A stretch of DNA of 64,000 bases, from positions 124,001 through 188,000 of the forward strand of contig JAVRFU010003718.1 in assembly GCA_032717465.1 (NCBI GenBank), in the 5' to 3' direction. Each line of letters begins with the position of its first letter. The stretch's first letter is position 1. The position numbers and the translations under genes were made by a program. The notes beneath the pieces are model-generated. The model did no database searches. It saw only the letters and a list, made by a program, of their open reading frames with translations, and had not been told where the DNA came from. This DNA comes from Coenobita brevimanus (Eukaryota; Arthropoda; Malacostraca; Decapoda; Coenobitidae). This document shows, one piece after another, positions 49,839 to 63,005 of the stretch.

Positions 49839-52800
49839 ATGCTTTTATTCTATCTCAAACACTTACGGCAAGTCAGAATGAAGAGAGAACCTGTATTTTT
49901 TATACAGGAAAAATCATCAGAAAAATTAACAATATGCCAAAAATCGTACCCGGGACTCTCAGGTGAGAGCCAGGCGGCATACCACTACACCACGACCACA
50001 TTAAATATAGGTCATGTTGTCACAATCTTGTAACCAACGTCCCTCCGCTCCCCACTGTCGTCCTGAAGAGGGTGAGTAAACCCCCTGGCACTCGGACAAG
50101 TAGATGCTTTTAATCTATCCCAAACACTTACGGCAAGTCAGAATGAAGAGAGAAACTGTATTTTTTACACAGGGAAAATCAACAGATAAATAAACATACA
50201 GAGAATCGAACCCAAGATTTTCAGGTGACAGACACGCGACTTATCACGACACCACAATTATGTACAATTGTCAGTCCACGTTGTCATAGTCTTGTAAACA
50301 ACGTCCCTCCGCCCTCCACTGTCGTCCTAAGTCGGTGAGTTAACCCCTTGGAACTCGGGCAAGTAGATGCTTTTAATGTATCTCAAATACTTACGGCAAG
50401 TCAGAATGAAGAGGGAACCTGTATTTTTTATACAGGAAAAATTATCAGAAAAATTAACAATATACGAAGAATCGACCGTGACTTTCGGGTGAGAGACAAG
50501 CGACTTACCAGCACACCAGAACTAGATAAACAGTATATTGAGTTGTTACAATTTTGTAACCAACGTCCCTCCGCCCCCAACTGTCGGCCTAAAGAGGGTG
50601 AGTTAACCCCCTGGCACTCGCGCAAGTAGATGCTTTTAATCTATCTCAAGCACTTGCGGCAAGTCAGAATGAACAGAGAACCTGTATTTTTTACACAGGA
50701 AAAATCATCAGAAAAATTAATAATATGCCAAAAATCGGACCCGGAACTCTCAGGTGAGAGCCAGGCGGCATACCATTACACCACGACCAGATTAAATATA
50801 TGTCATGTGGTCACAATCTTGTAACCAACGTCCCTCCGCCCCCTACTGTCTTCCTGAAGAGGGTGAGTTAACCCTCTGGCACTCGGGCAAGTAGATGCTT
50901 TTAATCTATCCCAAACACTTAAGGCAAGTCAGAATGAACAGAGAACCTGTATTTTTTACACAGGAAAAATCATCAGAAAAATTAACAATATGCCAAAAAT
51001 CGGACCCGGGAGTCTCAGGTGAGAGCAAGGCAATATACCACTTCTCCACGACGAGATAAATTGAAAGTCACGTTGTCACAATCTTGTATCCAACGTCCCT
51101 CCGCTCCCCACTGTGGGGCTGAAGCGGGTGAGTTAACCCCCTGGCACTCGGGCAAGTAGATGCTTTTAATCAATCCCAAATACTTGCGGCAAGTCAGAAT
51201 GAAGAGAGAACTTGTATTTTTTACACAGGAAAAATCATCAGAAAAATTAACATACAAAGAATCAAATTCATGACTTCCAGGTGACAGACAATCGACTTAC
51301 AACTACACCACAACAACACAAACAATTTACAACGTTGTCACAATCTTGTAACAAACGTCCCTCCGCCCCCTACTGTCGTCCTGAAGAGGGTGAGTTAACC
51401 CCCTGGCACTCGGGCAAGTAGATGCTTTTAATTTATCCCAAACACTTACGGCAAGTCAGAATGAAAAGAGAACCTGTATTTTTAACACAGGAAAAATCAT
51501 CAGAAAAATTAACAATATACGAAGAATCGAGACCGTGACTTTCACATGAGAGACAAGCGACTTACCACTACACCACAAGTAGGTAAATGTTGTTACAGTC
51601 TTGTAACCAACTACACTCAGCCCCCCACTGTCGGCCTGAAGACGGTGAATTAACCCCCTGGCACTCGGGCAAGTAGATGCTTTTAATTTATTCCAAACAC
51701 TTACGGCAAGTCAGAATGAAAAGAGAACCTGTATTTTTTACACAGGAAAAATCATCAGAAAAATTAACAATATGCCAAAAATCGGACCCGGGACTCTCAG
51801 GTGAGAGCCAGGCCGCATAGCACTACACCACGACCAGATAAAATGTAGGTCATGTTGTCACAATCTTGTAACCAACGTCCCTCCGTCCCCCACTGTCGGC
51901 CTGAAGCGGGTGAGTTAACTCCCTGGCACTCGGGCAAGTAGATGCTTTTAATCAATCCCAAATACTTGCGGCAAGTCAAAATGAAGAGAGAACTTGTATT
52001 TTTTACACAGGAAAAATCATCATTTAAAGTATCGAACTCATGATTTCCAACGGCCAGACAAGCGACTTACCACTGCACCATAACAACACAATAGGTTTAT
52101 GACTTTGTTACAGTCTTGTAAACAACGTCCCTCAGCCCTGGACTCTTTTCCTGAAGTTGGTGAGTTAACCCCTTGGCACTCGGGAAGTACATGCTTTTAA
52201 TCTATCTCAAACACTTACGGCAAGTCAGAATGAAGAGAGAACCTGAATTTTTTACACAGGAAAAATCATCAGAAAAATTAACTATGCCAAAAATCTGACC
52301 CGGGACTCTCAGGTGAGCGCAAGGCAATATACAACTCCTCCACGACCAGATAAATTGAAAGTCACGTTGTCACAATCTTGTAACCAACGTCCCTCCGCTC
52401 CCCACTGTGGGGCTGAAGAGGGTGAGTTAACCGTTACCCTGGCACTCGGGCAAGTAGATGCTTTTAATCTATCTCAAACACTTACGGCAAGTCAGAATGA
52501 AGAGAGAACCTGTATATTATACACAGGAAAAATCATCAGAAAAATTAACATACAAAGAATCGAACTTATGATTTCCATATATTAGGCACGCGACTTACCA
52601 CTGCACCACAACAACGCAAACATACATTTCGTCACAATCTTGTAACCAACGTCCCTCCGCCCCCTACTGTCGTCCTAAAGAGGGTGAGTTAACCCCCTGG
52701 CACTCGGGCAAGTAGATGCTTTTAATTTATCCCAAACACTTACGGCAAGTCAGAATGAAAAGAGAACCTGTATTTTTTACACAGGAAAAATCATCAGAAA

Positions 52801-52974
52801 AATTAACAATATACGAAGAATCAAGACCGTGACTTTCACGTGAGAGACAAGCGACTTACCACTACACCACAAGTAGGTAAATATACGTTGTCACAGTCTT
52901 GTAACCAACTACACTCAGCCCCCCACTGTCGGCCTGAAGACGGTGAATTAACCCCCTGGCACTCGGGCAAGTAG
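49839..52974 (-). repeat. Higher-order repeat copy 5 (3136 bp), with chimeric type 7
   Basis: Twelve monomers, starts 49839, 50104, 50367, 50630, 50895, 51160, 51422, 51677, 51942, 52191, 52458, 52716. The monomer at 51422 ends with the CTACACTCAGCC...GACGGTGAATT tail diagnostic of type 12, so a tail has been copied in. Type 9 (51942) has an internal deletion and a different core sequence. Confidence 0.9.
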
Positions 52975-55455
52975 ATGCTTTTATTCTATCTCAAACACTT
53001 ACGGCAAGTCAGAATGAAGAGAGAACCTGTATTTTTTATACAGGAAAAATCATCAGAAAAATTAACAATATGCCAAAAATCGTACCCGGGACTCTCAGGT
53101 GAGAGCCAGGCGGCATACCACTACACCACGACCACATTAAATATAGGTCATGTTGTCACAATCTTGTAACCAACGTCCCTCCGCCCCCCACTGTCGTCCT
53201 GAAGAGGGTGAGTAAACCCCCTGGCACTCGGACAAGTAGATGCTTTTAATCTATCCCAAACACTTACGGCAAGTCAGAATGAAGAGAGAAACTGTATTTT
53301 TTACATAGGGAAAATCAACAGATAAATAAACATACAGAAAATCGAACCCAAGATTTTCAGGTGACAGACACGCGACTTACCACGACACCACAATTATGTA
53401 ATTGTCAGTTCACGTTGTCATAGCCTTGTAAACAACGTCCCTCCGCCCTCCACTGTCGTCCTAAGTCGGTGAGTTAACCCCTTGGAACTCGGGCAAGTAG
53501 ATGCTTTTAATGTATCTCAAATACTTAAGGCAAGTCAGAATGAAGAGGGAACCTGTATTTTTTATACAGGAAAAATTATCAGAAAAATTAACAATATACG
53601 AAGAATCGACCGTGACTTTCGGGTGAGAGACAAGCGACTTACCAGCACACCAGAACTAGATAAACAGTATATTGAGTTGTTACAATTTTGTAACCAACGT
53701 CCCTCCGCCCCCAACTGTCGGCCTAAAGAGGGTGAGTTAACCCCTGGCACTCGCACAAGTAGATGCTTTTAATCTATCTCAAGCACTTGCGGCAAGTCAG
53801 AATGAAGAGAGAACCTGTATTTTTTACACAGGAAAAATCATCAGAAAAATTAATAATATGCCAAAAATCGGACCCGGAACTCTCAGGTGAGAGCCAGGCG
53901 GCATACCATTACACCACGACCAGATTAAATATATGTCATGTGGTCACAATCTTGTAACCAACGTCCCTCCGCCCCCTACTGTCTTCCTGAAGAGGGTGAG
54001 TTAACCCTCTGGCACTCGGGCAAGTAGATGCTTTTAATCTATCCCAAACACTTAAGGCAAGTCAGAATGAACAGAGAACCTGTATTTTTTACACAGGAAA
54101 AATCATCAGAAAAATTAACAATATGCCAAAAATCGGACCCGGGAGTCTCAGGTGAGAGCAAGGCAATATACCACTTCTCCACGACGAGATAAATTGAAAG
54201 TCACGTTGTCACAATCTTGTATCCAACGTCCCTCCGCTCCCCACTGTGGGGCTGAAGCGGGTGAGTTAACCCCCTGGCACTCGGGCAAGTAGATGCTTTT
54301 AATCAATCCCAAATACTTGCGGCAAGTCAGAATGAAGAGAGAACTTGTATTTTTTACACAGGAAAAATCATCAGAAAAATTAACATACAAAGAATCGAAT
54401 TCATGACTTCCAGGTGACAGACAATCGACTTACAACTACACCACAACAACACAAACAATTTACAACGTTGTCACAATCTTGTAACCAACGTCCCTCCGCC
54501 CCCTACTGTCGTCCTGAAGAGGGTGAGTTAACCCCCTGGCACTCGGGCAAGTAGATGCTTTTAATTTATCCCAAACACTTACGGCAAGTCAGAATGAAAA
54601 GAGAATCAGTATTTTTTACACAGGAAAAATCATCAGAAAAATTAACAATATCCTAAGAAACGAGACCGTGACTTTCACGTGAGAGACAAGCGACTTACCA
54701 CTACACCACAAGTAGATAAATATACTTTGTCACATCTTGTAACCAACGTCCCTCCGACCCCCACTGTCGGCCTGAAGCGGGTGAGTTAACACCCTGGCAC
54801 TCGGGCAAGTAGATGCTAATCTCCCAAACACTTACGGCAAGTCAGAATGAAAAGAGAACCTGTATTTTTTACACAGGAAAAATCATCAGAAAAATTAACA
54901 ATATGCCAAAAATCGGACCCGGGACTCTCAGGTGAGAGCCAGGCCGCATAGCACTACACCACGACCAGATAAAATGTAGGTCATGTTGTCACAATCTTGT
55001 AACCAACGTCCCTCCGTCCCCCACTGTCGGCCTGAAGCGGGTGAGTTAACTCCCTGGCACTCGGGCAAGTAGATGCTTTTAATCAATCCCAAATACTTGC
55101 GGCAAGTCAAAATGAAGAGAGAACTTGTAATTTTTACACAGGAAAAATCATCAGAAAAATTAACATTTTGAGAATCGAACTCGTGATTTCCAAGTGTCAG
55201 TCAAGCGACTTACCACTGCACCATAACAACAGGACTTCAATCCAACCTTGTAAACAACGTCCCTCCGCCCTCGACTCTCCTCCTGATATGGGTGAGATAA
55301 CCCCTTGCCACTCGGGCAAGTACATGCTTTTAATCTATCTCAAACACTTACGGCAAATCAGAATGAAGAAAGAACCTGAATTTTTTACACAGGAAAAATC
55401 ATCAGAAAAATTAACTATGCCAAAAATCTGACCCGGGACTCTCAGGTGAGCGCAA
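52975..55455 (-). repeat. Higher-order repeat copy 6, truncated by the gap
   Basis: Types 1 to 10 in order; type 10 is cut at 55455. The type 7 monomer has a type 8-like tail, and the type 8 monomer has a shortened anchor (AGATGCTAATCTCCC, near 54812). Confidence 0.9.
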
Positions 55456-55555
55456 NNNNNNNNNNNNNNNNNNNNNNNNNNNNNNNNNNNNNNNNNNNNN
55501 NNNNNNNNNNNNNNNNNNNNNNNNNNNNNNNNNNNNNNNNNNNNNNNNNNNNNNN
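55456..55555. other. Assembly gap (100 N)
   Basis: Exactly 100 N, the conventional placeholder for a gap of unknown size. It separates satellite from unit sequence, so the right edge of the satellite is unseen. Confidence 0.98.
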
Positions 55556-56067
55556 ATTGTGCATCTTTTTTTTTCTTTTGAGAGAGAGAGAGTGGGTGAG
55601 TGAGTGATAGTCACATGCGTGCATCCTTTGCCACCAGCGGTTTGTAGAGTAGAAAATGGAAAACTTTGTCCAGTTCACTACTTCGCTACCTCAGTCCATG
55701 TAACCAGATGCTTGCGTTTCCTATCAGCAGAAGGCATGGTATCACTTTTCTCTCATATGTCATCTCAGTTTATATTATTTATTTTATCATTTTCCTTTTC
55801 CCTACTTTCATTTATTCTTTCCCCCATTTATATCCTCCACACTCCTACCTGCATTAATTCTTTTCCTCATTGTAATTTCCCTTATCAGGCAAATCACTTA
55901 GGATCCTCGCAAGCCTGTACTTAGAGCCGGTAGCATCAGTGGTTATAATCATTCCAAGCAGGAAAATTGTACACTTGAAATACACAACCTCTTCGACTTA
56001 TGGTCCTCCTCATCACAAAGGGTGAGGCATAAGTCTGTAGGCATATGGAAAGGACACATCTGAGGTT

Positions 56068-56098
<31 letters not shown>

Positions 56099-56557
56099 TT
56101 GTTTGTTTGTTTGTTCGTTATCGTTGTTCAGTGTTTCTTGAGGCAGTTCTGCTTCCCATCACCAAACTAGCTCCCGGAACATCACTAACCAACACCGATG
56201 ACTGGCACCTCATAAATCCACTAGCTCCTCGACCAGTGCCCAGTTATCAAGCCTCTTCCCTGTATGTTGCTGAGGAAGGAGAATTGGGTGATATCTTTTA
56301 TAGCCTCGTGACTGACTTGAGATGGCACAGTACTCGTTACCAACAGTGCATCAGGCGCCTTGGTCATAATTCTTGATCCTTTCAGAAGAGATTACAGTTA
56401 AACGATTCAGTTTAGGTTTAGGATGGACTAACTTGCCACTACCTGCTTACCTACCTGTAATTGCCTGCCTGTCCTGCCTACCTAATTACCTACCCACTTA
56501 CCTGTGTGTCCTTGCGTGCCTGCTTGTCTTCTACCTACCTACCTACCTACCTACCTG

Positions 56558-56600
<43 letters not shown>

Positions 56601-57905
56601 CTAGGGAGAGATGTTTAAGGCTATTTAGTGATGAGATGAACCCCGTGATAAAACTAGCAAGAGTTTTGTTTGGTGTGTCCTGCCCTCTGTTTCTCCAACC
56701 CACAAAACCTGTTTTATTTATTTCCATATTGGAAGACAAACCCCCCATTTACCATATAATTATCGAAGTTCCCTATTTATTCCTATCATGTAGTTAATTA
56801 TTTACCTTCTATCTTAATTATCCATAGACTACCCCAAAGCTGTCTCATTATTGACATACTAATCAGATCCACCTCTTTCTCAGACACTCTTTCTCAGTGT
56901 ATTTATTTCTAGACTATCCCAAAACCAATTTATTGTCAAGCTCAGCTAAACCCACCTTTATGTGTTAGTTTTATGTTTTTCCTTTTTAATATTAACTTGC
57001 CTTATTGTGAAACGTTTGGTGGTTATATAAGTGAAGACAAAGGATTAAGTAAGCTGTCCTAAACTCTGGTTGAGACAGAGAACGTTGATAAGGCAAAAGA
57101 AAGATTATAAATATATGTCGACCCAGCATCCTAGCCGTCAATTCTCCAAGTCTAGAGAGAGGGCCGAGGGAGCGCAGTAGTGAATGGAGTCCAGTGTGGA
57201 CCGCGAGTGAGCTAAGAGAGGACGGACGCCCCTGTCACTCCCTCCAGGGACAGAGTGTCGCGGCTGTGTTAGTGGTTCGGTTCCTTACTCTCCTGCAGAA
57301 GTCTCACCTCGAAGCCTCCTTCCCCTCGTTCACAAGTCTCAAAAGCCTCCTTGAGCACCTACAGCAGTATTTTTCCCCTCCTGCAAAAGTCTCAAAAGCT
57401 TCCTTGAGCACCTACAAGTCTCATTCAGTGGCCTACTCCTCCTCCAGAAGTCTCAAAACCTCCTTCACCCCCCTGAAGAAGTCTCACCCAGTCCCCTTCC
57501 CTCCTGCAGAGGTCCCAGCTCAAAGCCTTATGGTTTACATGCAGTGTATTTTTCTGGAATGGAACAGTGAATTTACCTAACATTTTCTGAGTGTCGATGA
57601 TCCTGTTAGCTCCGTGATAATGAGGGACGGCATCAGTGCTTAGGACGATTGTGTGATACCATTCCGGCAGAAGTAACTAAAACTCCATTAGTATATTTCT
57701 TTACAACGAAGCATCTTTAGGCTGGTTGAGAAGGTTGCAGAGAACCTTCAAGACACAGGAGGTTCACCTGAAAGGATAATGATACGATTCCGGCAGATAT
57801 AAGGACAAGACACAATTTTTTTTCGCTAGGACAAGAGTACAAGCCTTCAAGCTGGTTGAGAAGGTAGCAGAGAACCTTCCAAATAGAGGAGGTTCAAGTC
57901 CAAGG

Positions 57906-58103
57906 ATGATGGTGGAAGAGATGAGACTTGGCGACGGAGGTAAGACTGAGGAGATGGTGGCGGTGGCGGGGGTCTACAGGCAGGCCAGTGGAGCGCCGAC
58001 CCGAGACTGGGCTGGTGACACTGACGGAGGCGGCTCTGGCCAGGCTAATCAACGCTGACCCCATTGACAAGTGGTCTCAACTCGACCCACAGCCAATTGC
58101 AAG
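57906..58103 (+). pseudogene. Third copy of the possible exon, two single-base deletions
   Basis: Relative to 7452-7651 it lacks one G (GACTGAGGAG) and one C (GCCGACCCGAG), so the frame is broken. The donor AG|GTAGTG is kept. Given the poor consensus quality just after the gap, these could be sequencing errors. Confidence 0.35.
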
Positions 58104-59070
58104 GTAGTGTGCTTTGAAATTGTCGATGATGGTATGATGATGGTGATGATGATGATGATTTAATGATGATGTGGACGTATAGCAATGTGGTATTAAAGTC
58201 GACCCATAGCTAGTTGCAAGGTATTTGGCCATAGCACTTTAATCTGGTCGTGTGTATGATGATGATAATGACTGATGATTTGATTCTGCACAGCCATGAC
58301 CAAGAGTTCATCGGAATTTCTCAGCCAGCATTGCGTCGTATCTTGCGTATTTCTCTTTCCCCCCCCAGAGACAGGGAATATCCTTCCTTCCCATACTCTT
58401 TTCTTGTGTACTTCATATTGCTATCACATAGAAATAGTTCATGTAACAGCCCACATTGCCACAACCGGTAGGGAATGTGGGCAAACTTTGGCTGTCCCGT
58501 ACCACACCACTCTGAGATTTTAACCTTCCTGTATTGCAACGTAGTATATTGATGATGTGAGCTTAAAGCAAGGTACTGTGTTAGTACTGTCCTTGGGTGA
58601 TGATGGGAACGGTGAGACTTGCACGGAACCACTTTGATTTTGCTAGTACTGGCCAGAACTACTGATGATAAGGGTTCGTTATTGCTTGTGTTAGTTCTTG
58701 GTGATGACAGCAACCTGTTGCAAGGCAAAAAAGTCAACTTTTCTCCTCGGTCTGTAACTTTAAAAGGTAGTAAAGGAGAGATGACTGAGATAGCGTGATC
58801 GAGTTATAGTGTCCAGTCACTAGGCGTACAACGTATCCGAGAGGGCAAGGGTAAATTTGTGGCCCTTATTTTCTGCAGCATTTGTCTTTGTTTTGGCAGG
58901 TATCTGGTACCACTGGAAAACAGCTTTCACCACAGTTTAAGAAAGCCACGACATGCCATGATCGGCACAACAGCTGAGCAGAGAAAAAATAATGATGCTC
59001 TGTTCTTGTCTAGCGGAAAAGTTTTGGGTATTTCTCGGCTATACTTGGCTCTATGGGAAAAGAGAGAGAA

Positions 59071-59131
<61 letters not shown>

Positions 59132-59283
59132 AATAGCTGGAAAGGAGACAATGCTTTGGTGTTCCTCAAAGCAGGGCAATTTTACAAGCCATACTGGGCA
59201 AGAGTTTTACTTAGTGATACCAAATTTTAGATGAAGTATTGTGTTCTCACTCGATTCGCCCACTTAAGAAAAGTATCCTATCC

Positions 59284-59284
<1 letters not shown>

Positions 59285-59360
<76 letters not shown>
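59285..59360. repeat. (TG)n-(GA)n compound microsatellite, last unit
   Basis: About 34 bp TG plus 43 bp GA, compared with 41 + 18 in unit 1 and 84 + 46 in unit 2. Confidence 0.95.
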
Positions 59361-59363
<3 letters not shown>

Positions 59364-59827
59364 GAGGATGCAGACAGAAATAGGAACAAAACACATCCAG
59401 TCACTTAAACCTCAGACAGAGTACCAAGTGGAAGGGACTCAAGTTTTAGGCCACATTACAAAACACACACCAAAGCAATGTACAGGAAAAAGCACCACTG
59501 GGCCAGAAAAACAATATACGAAAAACAGTAGGGCCTTAAAAACAAAAGACAACAAGGAGGGCAGGAGATCAGGCTGTGTTGATTGTCTTGATTGTCTCCT
59601 CTATCTGACAGAGCGTTGGACACTACCGGAGTCATTTCTGGACAGGAGGCAGGAAGGAGGGCGGGAGGGAGGGCTGTTATGTACTGCCTCTTCCATTCAA
59701 CACAACACTAGCAGTTGGACCTAATTATCTACGGGAGGATTCTCTCTCTCTCTCTCTCTCTCTCTCGTTTTTTGTCTGTACTACATTAGAATGACGCATC
59801 GTGCCGATTGTGTACCCAATTTTTTAA

Positions 59828-59873
<46 letters not shown>

Positions 59874-59947
59874 TGTAAATTTTCCCCTGTAGTACACATC
59901 TCAGACACTCCTAAATAAACACACACACAAACACACAAACTTGTACT

Positions 59948-60510
59948 GTACACAGAACAGGCGAAACTTGGAATGTGACATCCGTAGACTGACTTTCAGG
60001 CAGCAAAATTTCTGAACGATTTTATAGCGGATCGAAAGTTAGGTTAGGTCACTTTGGGCAGGGTTTGGTCTGATTAGGTAATTTTTGGTTGGGTTGGCTT
60101 CAGTTCGACTAGATATAGACGGATTAGGTTAGATTGCTTTAGAATACGTCGGTTTTGATAGGTTTTGGGTTGGATTTTATTTGGTTGGGTTAGGCTGGGT
60201 TAGGTTCGGTTGGATTAGGTCATTTTAGGCTCGACTGGGTTGGGTTAGGTCGGGTATGGTATGGTTAAGTGAGACTCTGTAGGAATAGGTAGGGTTAGAT
60301 GCGGTTAGGCTGCGTCAGAAGTGGTTAGGTTAGGTATGGGGAGGTTACGTGAGATTGTGAGGTTAAATACAATTAGACTGGGTTAGGTGAGGTTAAGTTA
60401 GATTTGGTTGGGTTAATTTGGGTTGGATTAGGTCATTCGAGGTTAGGCAGGGTTCAGTTCGAGCAAATATGGATAGGTTAGTTGAGACTGGGCTAAAATA
60501 AATTGATTTA
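59948..60510 (+). repeat. TTAGG-type block B, last unit
   Basis: Colinear with 9445-10002, with the CACTTTGG variant of unit 2. Confidence 0.8.
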
Positions 60511-61087
60511 TGCATTACGGTCTTTTGTTGGTCGGTCCTTCCAAAGTCAAACATCACAGGAGGTGAAAATGATTGTGTGTGTGTGTGTGTGTGTTCGCGT
60601 CGTGTTTCGTATATTTTATATATATTGTGTGTGCCTTGTGTAACTAAAACTTTGTTTTTACGTTTGGCTTCTCGTGTGACTGAGAGTGGACTGCTTAAGA
60701 ATAGCGCCCATTATAGTTACGATTGCCTCTTCCTCAGTATAGCGTATGGTTTTTGTTTATTTAGCTCTCTCTGGACGATTGTATAAGAGCTTCGTGGAAA
60801 ATACTAGAACTAGAAATGTGGCAGTAGATACAGCCTTGTGTACCAGATATCCTGCCCAAGTTTCATTAGCAGATATCTTGCCCTAGTTGAATAAAGTCGT
60901 ATGAAGTAAGAATAAGGTTGAAGAGACGTTGCTGTACTGAAAGTCGTTGGATATGCCTTGTTTTATGTCTTTTCGTATATGGCTGCGAGATAACAGACTC
61001 AGGTTCAGTGTTTTATGGCAAGCGTTAATAGATAGCTCAGTGCTTTGCTTAATATGAAGGTTAATACGTCACCTAACCCAGTCTAAT

Positions 61088-61127
<40 letters not shown>

Positions 61128-63005
61128 TGTGTGCGGTTTCATAATAAACTAGGAGTGCATAATTAATTATAGTCTCTGGTCATGAGGTGCATTTATTAAA
61201 CTTTTATGATTGTCTCTATCTAATATGCCGTAACATCCAACATGGACCTTTAATTCAGGATCCAGGGTCCACTTTCTACATACATCATCCAGGAGTCTGT
61301 GCCCGGGCCATCACTTGACCACTGATACTCAGCATCTTCAGTGTGAGAGTGTGTGGTACGGGCATAGCATTCATATCTGGTGTGATGGTAACAGTGGAGA
61401 TGTTTTTATGACATTGGAGAAGCCTTACAGAATATCAGTAAAGCGCTTGTTATAGAAATTCAATTCCTGAAACTGTTTCCTGCAACAGCCTAGGTGGGAT
61501 TTTCCATTCCACTGTCCCCAGCCCACTTGTGGGTCTACTACGCCACCACTTCCCCCGTTTGTATTGTAGCACCTCACCCTCTCAGTAGTGTCGTCTTTTG
61601 AATTCAGACTTTGTGCCCACTTCAAACTCACTCACATTTATTAACTTAAACTGCACATTTTTCAATTGATCTGAGTGATTCATATATTGCATCAGTATAT
61701 CTTGGACGATGAACGTTAACTTGAAGGTATAAGCTATCTGAAGGGAACTTGTAAATGATGACTCAGAGGAAGTAACATCTCTTTGAATATACTATCTATC
61801 GTTGTTAATTAAGTATAGTGACATGGAGTACATATGTATGCTGTACCCGCAGCCCCTTCACACTTGCAAACAACTAATGGGCGTGCACTGTAAAATGCAA
61901 ATCGCCGCTGAGCTGGGGGCATGGAGGGAATGGCGATGTCCACAGAAACCATTGGCACTGGGAACGCGTAGGGTTGTTAGGGTGTTGATGATGATGGTGG
62001 TGGTGGTGCTGGTGGTAGTAGTTGCAGAAGTCGTGGTGTGAATGGTGATGGGTTGGGTACGCGGATTGTTATTAGGGTGGTGATGATAATGGTGGTGGTG
62101 GTGGTGGTAATGATGGTAGTGGTGGTGGATGGTTGTGGTGTGAATGATGATGCAGGTGGGAAGCACTGGCCCTGGGAAGGCCGTTTGTGATGATGGTGGT
62201 GGTAGTGGTGATGGTGTTGAGGAAGGTAAGGAGGAGAAAATGATGGTGATTGGGGAGATAGATGAAAACTGCACTGGGTTATTGTAGGTATCAGGGGGCC
62301 GTATATACAGTAATATGGCACGTTAAATCTCTCTTGTTTTTATACTGTCTTTGCAAACGATGTCGATATAGAAAAGACGCCGGATAACATAAAAGAAAAA
62401 ATTAAATCGCAAAAGAGGAGGTTGCAAGGAATTTTTTTGACCTCAAGAGAATATGGGCGAAATTCCACCATTCTCAGGAAGGGTCGTATTCTGAGTGGCT
62501 TTGGAGATTTCGTAACACCTCTTCCTTAGCGATTTATTCTGCACCTTACACCTCAGTAACCTCTTGTATGTTACTGGATCAAACTTTGTCGATATTAAAA
62601 AGATATAAAGAACAGGTAGAGTTGGTCACCTAGTATGCGGCCCACAGAAACTAAACGATGACAGCTGATAGGGTTTAGTACGTGTTCTTAACAGATTTGG
62701 GACATGTTCTTAACCCTTTCACTCTGCTGACGTAATGGCTATTCTGTAATTTCTATCACCAGATGATTTTTACTCATATGGAGAGACTTTTCGATATAGA
62801 GGAGTTAAATATAACCTTCATTAATCCCTCCCCTTTGTCGTTGGTTGATTTATATCGTCTGGCAGCAGCAGGAATAACACTGAAGATATCTGACACGTCC
62901 TTGTTTCCTCTCGATTTATGCTTTTCTGTAATTTCACTTGCATTTTCATCTGCGCGATCCTAAACTAGACTCACCAGTTTCTCCTGTTTATCTCTTCGTA
63001 TTCTC

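Larger units (their letters stand above)
34700..55455 (-). repeat. tRNA-like satellite array, ~262 bp monomers in a 12-mer higher-order repeat
   Basis: The array holds 79 full or partial monomers, each marked by the anchor GGCAAGTAGATGCTTTTAAT or a close variant, spaced 249-267 bp. From 37302 the monomer types recur in a fixed order of twelve, giving a higher-order repeat of 3129-3143 bp. Neighbouring monomers differ at many sites, while the same type in successive higher-order copies is nearly identical. This is the pattern of recent amplification of a 12-mer, as in centromeric or heterochromatic satellites. Strand is given as minus because the tRNA-like core in each monomer reads that way. 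The array ends in an assembly gap, so its true length is unknown. Confidence 0.95.

Noticed and set aside
34700..55455. CRISPR array
   Set aside because: Repeats are directly abutting ~262 bp monomers without short conserved repeats and unique spacers, and the context is eukaryotic.
34700..55455. Tandem protein-coding repeats (60-137 residue frames such as those starting MLLIYLKHLRQVRMKRE)
   Set aside because: Monomer lengths (249-267 bp) are mostly not multiples of three, so no frame continues between monomers, and the same sequence gives equal frames on both strands.
34700..55455. CENP-B box
   Set aside because: I looked for TTCGNNNNANNCGGG in the monomers read and did not find it on either strand; this was by eye, not exhaustive.
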